Shown here: in pieces, positions 44,501 to 51,724 of the stretch
Position numbering within the stretch: the first letter of the stretch is position 1
Layout: the number at the start of each line of letters is the position of its first letter
NCBI RefSeq assembly: GCF_020410765.1
Contig: NZ_CP084541.1
Location: forward strand, 987,001 to 1,051,000
From: Streptomyces marincola
GTDB taxonomy: Bacteria > Actinomycetota > Actinomycetes > Streptomycetales > Streptomycetaceae
DNA length: 64,000 bases
Direction of reading: 5' to 3'
Notes under the pieces: generated by a model
Told to the model about the DNA's origin: nothing
Databases searched by the model: none
Seen by the model: only the letters and a program-made list of their open reading frames with translations
Program-made: the position numbers and the translations under genes

Positions 44501-47391
44501 ATGGTCCGGCGGGGGCGGCGGCCACCACACACGGATTGCGGCTCAACAACGCGACCATCACCCAGTACCTGGCATCGCGGTCAGGACTGGTGCCCGGCAA
44601 ACGACGTGTCGTGCTGCTGCGAGCGGAGCCCGTCTGGGACGGCCCCAAGGACCTGCCCTGGGGCGATGGACGGTTCGCCTCCGTGGCCGCCGCGCCGTCG
44701 CCACTCGCCGTGCATGAACTCGTGCTCGCGCATTTGGGGAGGGGGGGCCGGGGGCCGGATGTCCTGGTGGTCCTCACCGACCGCGAGGACGCCGAACTCG
44801 GCCCCGATCTGCTGGCCAAGGTCTACAAGCAGCGGGTCAACACGGTCGACACCTGGAATGTGGTGCGGGAGGCGTTCGGTGCCCAGGGCGTCGACCACTG
44901 GCTGGTCGAAGAGCACTGGGCCGCCGAGGCGCTGCTCGACGCCGCGCCACCGGGGGGCTGGCCCGCGCTGTCAGGCGAGCAGACGCTCTCACGCCGCGAG
45001 GCGCTGAGCGCGCTGGCCCTCCGCAGGCTCGGCATGGGCCGTTACCAGCCGGAGCGGGCCGCCGCGGCTCCCGGGCGGCCACACGCCGACGAACTGGACT
45101 CGCACACGCTGCTGCGCTGGTCCCTCACGCCCGGCGGCCCCGAACGTCTGCTGGCACTACGGGCTCCCGAACGCGCCGGTCTGACCCGGTTCCTCGGAGA
45201 GGAGGCCGGCCTGGCGGGGCAGGCACTACTCGCTCTGGTCCACGCGGAGCACGGCCAGGACGCGGTGGCATTCGGGCTGGTGTGCGCCGCCCTGTGGTGC
45301 CACGCCGAGGAGGCGTCCGATGCCGGTATCAGCCGGGTACGGGGGCGCGCCGAACGCTGGTTCGGGGACGAACCGCCGGTCGCGGGAGGACAGCTCGACG
45401 CGCTCGCGACTGCCTTCGGCCGGTCGTGCGAGGAGTTTTTCAACGGCCAGTTGCTCACGGGCCGGTCCGCCGCGGACGATGCGGACGCAGCCATCCGCCG
45501 GCTGACCACGGGCGTGCTCGGCCGGGCGTCCTCGTTCGTCCGGCAGTTCGGTGCGGAGACGGCGGCTCGGTACAGCCCGGTGCTGCTCGAAGGTCTCGAA
45601 GCGCGCTTCTCCGCTCTGGGCGCGGCGTTGCTCGACAACGACCAGGTACGGGCCGACGCATCGGTGCGGGAGCTGAACGCGCACGCGCTCAGCACGCAGC
45701 ATGACATTCGGCCGCGGGTCCGGCGGGCGCACATGGCCCGGCGTCTGTCCCGGTGGCTGGCCATGGAGCCCGAGGCCGGCTGCCGTTCGGTCGCCGATGG
45801 CATCGGGCGGCACATCGCCGAGACCGGCTGGGTGGACCTCGCCCTCGAACACGTCGAATCCGCCGGTGACTCCGATCCGGCACTCAGGGCGGCGTACGAC
45901 AGGGTGTGCGCCTCCGTGCGGCGGCATCGCCGCGCCATCGACGAGCGGTTCGCCGGCACCCTCGCGACGTGGACAGCGAGCGGCGGTTCTTCCGGCGCCA
46001 TGCTGACCGTGGAACGTTTCCTGCCCGATGTCGTGGCTCCGCTCGTCGCCTCGGGCAGCCGCCGGCTGCTGCTGCTCGTACTGGACGGAATGAGCGCCGC
46101 GGTCGCGGCCGAACTGGGCGAAGAACTGCGCGAGCAGTGGGCCGAGTACGATCCGTGGCCGAAGGCCCGGGACCTGCCGCGCCGTCGTGGCATGGCCGCG
46201 GCCCTGCCAACGGTCACCGCCGTATCCCGCACATCGCTGTTCGCGGGCCGGCTGGCGTCCGGTGGTCAGGCCGACGAAAAGCGCGACTTCCCCGCACACG
46301 CGTTCTGGAATGGCCAGGACGCGGCCGTTTTCCACAAGAGCGACCTACGCGCCGACTCCGGAGGAGCGCCGTTCGGCCCGGAGCTGGCCGAGGCGCTGGC
46401 TGGGGACCACACGCATGTCGCCGTCGTCCTCAACACGATCGACGACCGACTGGCCACGGAAGACCGGGCAGTCGACGGTGCCTGGCGGGTCGGCGACATA
46501 GGGAAACTTCCCGAGTTGCTGCGAGCAGCCGCCACGCACGGCCGCGCGGTTCTCCTCACCAGTGACCACGGGCATGTCGTCGACCGGAACAGCGGCCGGG
46601 TCGACACCGAACGTGCCCTTTCGGCACGCCATCGCCTCCCGGACGGCTCCACCTCCGCGTCCGAGGTCCGGCTCACGGGCCCCCGGGTGGTCACATCCGA
46701 CCCCGGCGGGGACATCGTCGCGCTCTGGGACACGGACGCCCGTTACGGCGAACGGCGGGCCGGCTATCACGGCGGCGCGGCCCTCGCCGAGGTGGCCATT
46801 CCGGTGCTGGCGTTCCTGCCACTGGGAGCGCAACCCCCGGCGGGGTGGCGGGAGCTGGGCAGTCAGCAACCCGCCTGGTGGCGGCTGGACGGGTCCGCCT
46901 CCCCGCAGCCGACGCAGCCCGACCGAAGCGTCTCGGAGGTGGTCCAGGCGCGCCGCAGGTCGTCGAGGGGCAGGCGCGCCAGGGGCACGTCGGCTGTCGC
47001 GCGGAGCCACGATTCGCTGTTCGACATGACGCTCGCCCCGGCCCACGACGGCGCCCTCCTCACGCCGACGCCAGTCGATCCGCACGCGGCGCTCGCCGCC
47101 GCTCTGCTGACCTCCGATGTCCTCGGGCAGCAACGCGAGATGATCGCCCGGGCGCCGTCGCCGCACCAGGTGGAGCGAGCCGTGCACGCGTTGCTGGACG
47201 CGGGCGGCACCCTGCCTGTGACCGCCCTCGCCCAGCGCGTGGGACTGCCTCCCACCCGGGCCGACGGTTTCGCCGCCAAGCTACGGCAGGTGCTGAACCG
47301 GGACAGCGTGCAGGTGCTTGAGCCGTTGCCGGACGGCCGCACGGTGCGGCTGCACGCCGCCCTGCTCCGGGAGCAGTTCGAGCTGGACTGA
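44497..47391 (+). CDS. pglZ: BREX type 2 alkaline-phosphatase-fold protein PglZ
   Basis: 964-aa protein with a central PglZ domain of the alkaline phosphatase superfamily. The metal-binding and nucleophile region is LLLVLDGMSAAVA (Asp530), LPTVTAVSRTSLFAG follows, and metal ligands occur in LLTSDHGHVVDRN (Asp690, His691, His693). In type 2 systems PglZ restrains the toxicity of PglX. G tracts of 7 (44741-44747, codons 82-84) and 6 (44952-44957) make it a candidate for slippage. Ends at a perfect palindrome shared with the convergent CBS gene. Confidence 0.94.
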   Translation: MNGPAGAAATTHGLRLNNATITQYLASRSGLVPGKRRVVLLRAEPVWDGPKDLPWGDGRFASVAAAPSPLAVHELVLAHLGRGGRGPDVLVVLTDREDAELGPDLLAKVYKQRVNTVDTWNVVREAFGAQGVDHWLVEEHWAAEALLDAAPPGGWPALSGEQTLSRREALSALALRRLGMGRYQPERAAAAPGRPHADELDSHTLLRWSLTPGGPERLLALRAPERAGLTRFLGEEAGLAGQALLALVHAEHGQDAVAFGLVCAALWCHAEEASDAGISRVRGRAERWFGDEPPVAGGQLDALATAFGRSCEEFFNGQLLTGRSAADDADAAIRRLTTGVLGRASSFVRQFGAETAARYSPVLLEGLEARFSALGAALLDNDQVRADASVRELNAHALSTQHDIRPRVRRAHMARRLSRWLAMEPEAGCRSVADGIGRHIAETGWVDLALEHVESAGDSDPALRAAYDRVCASVRRHRRAIDERFAGTLATWTASGGSSGAMLTVERFLPDVVAPLVASGSRRLLLLVLDGMSAAVAAELGEELREQWAEYDPWPKARDLPRRRGMAAALPTVTAVSRTSLFAGRLASGGQADEKRDFPAHAFWNGQDAAVFHKSDLRADSGGAPFGPELAEALAGDHTHVAVVLNTIDDRLATEDRAVDGAWRVGDIGKLPELLRAAATHGRAVLLTSDHGHVVDRNSGRVDTERALSARHRLPDGSTSASEVRLTGPRVVTSDPGGDIVALWDTDARYGERRAGYHGGAALAEVAIPVLAFLPLGAQPPAGWRELGSQQPAWWRLDGSASPQPTQPDRSVSEVVQARRRSSRGRRARGTSAVARSHDSLFDMTLAPAHDGALLTPTPVDPHAALAAALLTSDVLGQQREMIARAPSPHQVERAVHALLDAGGTLPVTALAQRVGLPPTRADGFAAKLRQVLNRDSVQVLEPLPDGRTVRLHAALLREQFELD
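44741..44747 (+). repeat. G7 tract in pglZ
   Basis: GGGGAGGGGGGGCCGGGGG at 44736-44754 holds G4, G7 and G5 runs within the first 90 codons. A one-base slip truncates PglZ early. Confidence 0.45.
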
Positions 47392-47401
47392 GCGCGCTCA
47401 G
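47388..47401. terminator. Palindrome between convergent pglZ and CBS-HEPN genes
   Basis: CTGAGCGCGCTCAG is a perfect 14-bp palindrome overlapping both stop codons. Confidence 0.35.
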
Positions 47402-48462
47402 GGAGACAACTGCCGCAGCAGTCCGACGAACTGGCGGAGCTCGTCGTTCAGCTGCTGCGACAGCGGTTCCGGGTCGAAGTGCGCGATCTTGTTGCGGATG
47501 CGGCGCACCCGGTCCAGCTGGTGCACGAACTGGATGCGGTCGACGCCGCCCCAGCCCAGTGCGGCCCAGTTCTGGTCGGCCGCGGCCCGCAGGCTCGTGC
47601 TCTTCTGATCGCCGTCGAGCAACTTCACATAGCCACCGAACATGAGATCCGCGATCTGGCCTGTCGGCTGTCCGGCGCCTTTCTCCTGCACGGCCCGGAT
47701 GGCGTCCGCGCTGAGCTTCGTGCCCAGGCACTTGCGCAACCGGTACTCGATCTCACCGATGACGAAGAAGGGCCAAGCCGTCGCGTCGAACCGTTCGGTG
47801 ATGTCCGCAGCAGTGACGATGCCGGTGAAACGGCCGCCATCGGTGCCCCGGACGAGCAGGTAGCCGTGCGCGCTGACCTGCGGCAGCTGGGAGAAGAACT
47901 CCTGGTGACTCTCAGCCACCGGCGGGTCGGGCACCCACGCGTTGGCCAGCAGCGGGGCCTGGCCCGTCTCGTACATGCGCGCTACAGAACTCCAGGTGAC
48001 GACGCCCCGCAAGGTGGACTGTCCCTCGATGACCGGCAGTTGCGAGTAGTTCTTCATGCGCATCAGATACGTGGCCTGGGTGAGCGATGCCGTCGGCGGC
48101 ACGGATTCGACACCGCCACGCGCGGCCGGCAGATCGCCGATACGGAACGAGTGCTGCGGCAGGGCCCCGGCTGCCAGGCCGTCGTCGAGGTCGTCCGGCT
48201 CCTCCGGCGCCGCCGCACCGACCGAGGTGAGGGCGACGATATGGACATCCGTCTGTTTGTTGCAGTTCGCGAAATCCGGCAGTGTCGACAAACCGGCGTC
48301 CCGCAGGCATTGCGTGATGATCAGGACGCTCTGGTCGTTCCTGACCCGAGTGCCGAAGAGCGCGAGCAGCTCCGCGACCGTGATCCTGGTGCCCTTGAGG
48401 GCCAGCAACGTCTCCTCGTCGGGTGTCTGCGCCACGACCGTGTCACCAGCCCGTGGTGTCAC
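47398..48462 (-). CDS. CBS-pair protein with C-terminal HEPN-like motif
   Basis: 354-aa protein without membrane segments. The N-terminal 70 residues (RITVAELLALFGTRVRND) resemble a winged helix. A CBS pair follows at about 115-235 (YLMRMKNYSQLPVIEG, GVVTWSSVARM; GYLLVRGTDGGRFTGIVTAADITERF), a fold that senses adenine nucleotides. The helical C-terminal domain contains RNKIAH at 323-328, matching the Rx4H active-site motif with N after R found in HEPN RNases. Its GTG start overlaps the DUF262 gene by 20 bp, so they form one operon. Effector with nucleotide-sensing control is a reasonable hypothesis; no named family is claimed. Confidence 0.75.
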   Translation of the reverse strand: MTPRAGDTVVAQTPDEETLLALKGTRITVAELLALFGTRVRNDQSVLIITQCLRDAGLSTLPDFANCNKQTDVHIVALTSVGAAAPEEPDDLDDGLAAGALPQHSFRIGDLPAARGGVESVPPTASLTQATYLMRMKNYSQLPVIEGQSTLRGVVTWSSVARMYETGQAPLLANAWVPDPPVAESHQEFFSQLPQVSAHGYLLVRGTDGGRFTGIVTAADITERFDATAWPFFVIGEIEYRLRKCLGTKLSADAIRAVQEKGAGQPTGQIADLMFGGYVKLLDGDQKSTSLRAAADQNWAALGWGGVDRIQFVHQLDRVRRIRNKIAHFDPEPLSQQLNDELRQFVGLLRQLSP

Positions 48463-50248
48463 GGAACACGGTCCGCTTGCCCATCGCGGCCATGACCAGT
48501 TCCAGAAGTTGCTTGGCCCGGTTCTCGTAAAACCGCTCGAAGTCGTTCTCGTGGAGCGTCGCCGGATCGATCAGGTGCGTGCCGATGACATCGTCGTACC
48601 ATTCGGATCGCATGCCGGACTCCAGGGCGAGCGAACGGACGTAGGCGCCGGGCGAGCCGTTCATGCTCCGAGCCGCGCGGGCGGACAGAGGGGTCTTGTT
48701 GACGATCGAATTGGCACGGGTCGAGGTAATGCCGTTCCTTGAGGTCCAGCCCTTCGGGAAGATGTGCCGCACGTCCACGTTGTGCTCGACCAGTCGTCCC
48801 GGATTGAGCGGGGCGTCCGTGAAGTACCAGTCCACCGCGCCCTGCTTGATCAGCAACGCGTAGATGCCCTTGTAGGCCGCGCTGTTACGGGTGGCGAGGG
48901 TGTCCAGCCGGTCGGAGAGGAAGGCCGCCTCCGTGATCGTGTCGGGAGGCGTTGCCTCCGGCCTGCGCACCCAGTCGATCAGCTGTTCCACATCCCGCGT
49001 GAAGCGGCTCTCTGTGGACCCGCCATACATCTCGCCCAGCACGCCGCACCAGTACCACTGGGTGATCCGCTCCTCGGCGCCCGGCGCGTCCGTCCGCTCG
49101 CCGATCAACGCCCGTACGGCGGCCAGCGGGACGAGTTGTGTGCGGTACGGCAGGTCGGTCGTGCGGACGATGCACTGCTTCTCCAGAAAGGCGCCCACCC
49201 ACATGAACGCTTCCGTCACACGAGGGGCCAGCCGCCGGAAATCGGCCAGCGGCAGATCGAGCAGGTCGCGGCGCTTGCACGACACGGCCATGCCCAGACC
49301 TTCCTGCTTCCGCTCCCACGTACGGACCAGGGCTACCGCCTGAAGAAAGTCGCTGCTGCTGAGCCCGTCCTCCACACCGGCCTCGATGCGGCCGAAGACG
49401 GGGTGGAAGCCCGTCAGTTCCTGCTTGATGCCTTTCCAGGCGTCGGGCAGCCGGTAGTAGTCGCCGTGCTCCGCCACATGCTGCTGATCGCCCGCGTAAG
49501 TGGCGGTCAGCAGCTCGAACACGTTCAGGGGCACCCCGCCGGTGTTGACCCGTTCGAAGACGGCGCAAACCGCGTCCATCGTCGTCGACGCGTCCAGTTT
49601 GATCATGGGCACGGGGAAGGACTCCACCCGCTTGAGCACCTGGTCCTCGAATTGGGGCCACAGGTCCCAGTTGGCGTCGTCTCGCTGCACGAACGCCCGG
49701 TGCCAGGCACTCACCCGATGCGTGTCGAACACGATGTGCAGCGGGAAGTAGCCGGCGGCGCACTCCAGCTCCGTCGTACTCAGGTCCAGGACCACGTCCC
49801 TCGCGAAGTTCGAGGTCAGGACCCGGTTCTCCGGCACCGAGACGATCGCCTCGTCCCGGTCGGCCGGCGAGCCGACCGCCCTGGCGATATCGACGTAGTA
49901 CCAGCGCTTCATGCTTTTGCCCCGAGCGTCCCTCGTGCTCACCGGCTCGTCGCGATGCAAGCACTGGAACAGCGAGGTGAGCCGCTGCTGCCCATCCAGG
50001 AGCAGAAGATCCGGCACCCGGTTCTCCACCGCCTCGGCGCCATTGAGCGGGCGTGCCTTGAACGGGGGCGTGCCTCCTGTCTGCAACGCCATCACCACGC
50101 CCAACGGGTAGTCCAGCGTCACGGTGGCGATGAGCGCCTTGATGCGCTCGTCGTCCCATACCCAGTCGCGCTGGAAGTCGGGAAGCTGTAGGACGCCCGA
50201 GGCGACATCGCCCAGCACGTCGCCCAGTTTCTGCGTGTCGATTCCCAC
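48443..50248 (-). CDS. DUF262-DUF1524 protein (GmrSD-like type IV restriction family)
   Basis: 601-aa protein. The N-terminal DUF262 domain has LPDFQRDWVWDDERI (22-36) and the ParB-like NTPase signature DGQQR (85-89). The C-terminal DUF1524 domain has the His-Me/HNH signature VRHIFPKGW with His495 and later NSIVNKTPLS. Fused GmrS/GmrD homologues cut modified phage DNA using NTP. GTG 50248 has GGGGGA 9 nt upstream and starts next to the domain; a TTG start 18 codons earlier would cover the operator. First gene of the inverted two-gene operon inside BREX. Confidence 0.88.
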   Translation of the reverse strand: MGIDTQKLGDVLGDVASGVLQLPDFQRDWVWDDERIKALIATVTLDYPLGVVMALQTGGTPPFKARPLNGAEAVENRVPDLLLLDGQQRLTSLFQCLHRDEPVSTRDARGKSMKRWYYVDIARAVGSPADRDEAIVSVPENRVLTSNFARDVVLDLSTTELECAAGYFPLHIVFDTHRVSAWHRAFVQRDDANWDLWPQFEDQVLKRVESFPVPMIKLDASTTMDAVCAVFERVNTGGVPLNVFELLTATYAGDQQHVAEHGDYYRLPDAWKGIKQELTGFHPVFGRIEAGVEDGLSSSDFLQAVALVRTWERKQEGLGMAVSCKRRDLLDLPLADFRRLAPRVTEAFMWVGAFLEKQCIVRTTDLPYRTQLVPLAAVRALIGERTDAPGAEERITQWYWCGVLGEMYGGSTESRFTRDVEQLIDWVRRPEATPPDTITEAAFLSDRLDTLATRNSAAYKGIYALLIKQGAVDWYFTDAPLNPGRLVEHNVDVRHIFPKGWTSRNGITSTRANSIVNKTPLSARAARSMNGSPGAYVRSLALESGMRSEWYDDVIGTHLIDPATLHENDFERFYENRAKQLLELVMAAMGKRTVFRDTTGW

Positions 50249-50262
50249 GTCGCGTAATCCCC

Positions 50263-50321
50263 CACCAAGAGCCGAAGTTGGTGTAACGGACGATTGCAGC
50301 AAGCAAACGCCTATGCGTCAA
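50263..50321 (-). promoter_or_regulatory. Promoter and operator of the DUF262-CBS-HEPN operon
   Basis: Minus-strand -35 TTGACG (50321-50316), 17-nt spacer, -10 TGCAAT (50298-50293). CACCAA (50263-50268) and TTGGTG (50278-50283) form an inverted repeat with a 9-nt spacer just downstream of the expected start site, a position suited to repression. Confidence 0.5.
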
Positions 50322-50401
50322 GTCACTTGGTGAGTGCCCTGCGTCGCCGGGTGACCGGCGCCGGATGCGAGACTGTCCGCGTGAGGACAGACCGCTCTGG
50401 C

Positions 50402-51724
50402 ATGACCGATGCCGTCAGCGCCGCGCGCCGTCGTGATGTGATCGATGCCCTGCGTCGCGGAGCCGTTCCGGAGACGGGCCTGGATCTGCTCGCCACCGGC
50501 CTCGACCGCTTCCAGGGCGCGCTCGACGCCGAACTGGACGCGGTGGCTCGCGGCGCGGCGGTCTTCAAAGCGGTCCGGGGGGAATACGGCTCCGGGAAAA
50601 CCTTCTTCACCCGCTGGCTCGGAGAACGTGCCAAGCGGCGGAACTTCGCCGTGGCTGAGATCCAGGTGTCCGAGACGGAGACGCCACTGCACAAGCTGGA
50701 GACGGTGTACCGCCGCCTCACCGAACGGCTCACCACGTCCGGCTTCCCACCCAGCGCGCTGCGTCCCGTGGTGGATGCCTGGTTCTACGCCCTGGAGGAG
50801 GACTCGCTGGCCGCCGGCGTCGCGGAACAGGACCTCGCGCCCGAGGTGGAACGGCTGATGGCGGCACGGCTCACCGAGGTCTCACGGCACGCGCCGGCGT
50901 TCGCGACCGCGCTCAGGGGCTACCGTGCGGCCCTGGCCGCGGGGGACGACGCCACGGCAGCCGCGGTGCTGGCCTGGCTCGGCGGCCAGCCACACGTACC
51001 CGCCGCCGCGCGCCGCGCCGCCGGCGTCCGGGGAGACCTCGATCACTTCGGTGCCCTCGGATTCCTTCAGGGTCTCCTCACCGTACTGCGCGACTCGGGC
51101 CACGCGGGGCTGCTCGTCGTGCTCGACGAGGTGGAGACCTTGCAGCGCGTCCGCTCGGACGCCAGGGACAAAGCCCTGAACGCGCTGCGGCAACTGATCG
51201 ACGAGGTGCACTCCGGGCGTTTCCCCGGCTTGTACGTACTCATCACCGGAACGCCCGCCTTCTTCGATGGCAGGCAGGGGGTCCAGCGGCTCGCTCCACT
51301 CGCCCAGCGGCTGGCGACCGACTTCACCACCGACCCCCGCTTCGACAACCCCCGCGCGGTGCAGCTGCGGCTGCCCGGCTTCGATCTGGCCTCCCTCGCC
51401 GGACTCGGGGAGCGCATGCGGGATCTGTACGTGACGGGGGCGTCGGCTCCCGAACGTGTCAGGACGCTGGCCGATGACGCCTACCTCCACGAACTTGCCC
51501 AGGCCGTCGGCGGAGCGCTGGGCGGAAAGGTCGGGGTGGCGCCGCGGCTGTACCTCAAGAAGCTGGTCGGCGATGTGCTGGACCGCATCGACCAGTTCGA
51601 GGATTTCGACCCCAGGAGGCACTACGCGCTCACCGTGCGGACGGATGAGCTGAGCCAGGTGGAACGCAATGCCGCGGCGGGGGCTCGCGCCGACGACATC
51701 GAGCTTGACCCGGACCTGCCGTGA
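50402..51724 (+). CDS. brxD: BREX ATP-binding protein BrxD
   Basis: 440-aa P-loop ATPase (DUF2791 family). Walker A GEYGSGKT at residues 60-67, Walker B LLVVLDEVETLQR near 240, then a C-terminal region with RLYLKKLVGDVLDRI. BrxD accompanies pglZ/pglX in BREX type 2. ATG 50402 chosen; GTG 50381 is an in-frame alternative. A G6 tract (50577-50582) runs into the Walker A codons. GTGA overlap with the helicase gene. Confidence 0.9.
   Translation: MTDAVSAARRRDVIDALRRGAVPETGLDLLATGLDRFQGALDAELDAVARGAAVFKAVRGEYGSGKTFFTRWLGERAKRRNFAVAEIQVSETETPLHKLETVYRRLTERLTTSGFPPSALRPVVDAWFYALEEDSLAAGVAEQDLAPEVERLMAARLTEVSRHAPAFATALRGYRAALAAGDDATAAAVLAWLGGQPHVPAAARRAAGVRGDLDHFGALGFLQGLLTVLRDSGHAGLLVVLDEVETLQRVRSDARDKALNALRQLIDEVHSGRFPGLYVLITGTPAFFDGRQGVQRLAPLAQRLATDFTTDPRFDNPRAVQLRLPGFDLASLAGLGERMRDLYVTGASAPERVRTLADDAYLHELAQAVGGALGGKVGVAPRLYLKKLVGDVLDRIDQFEDFDPRRHYALTVRTDELSQVERNAAAGARADDIELDPDLP
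50577..50582 (+). repeat. G6 tract at the brxD P-loop
   Basis: The run forms part of codons 59-61 (Arg-Gly-Glu), directly before the Walker A lysine. A slip would abolish the ATPase and uncouple brxHI. Confidence 0.35.

Noticed and set aside
41441..47187. Long antisense frames across pglY and pglZ
   Set aside because: Typical GC-rich antisense shadows; the sense strand has P-loop and PglZ motifs.
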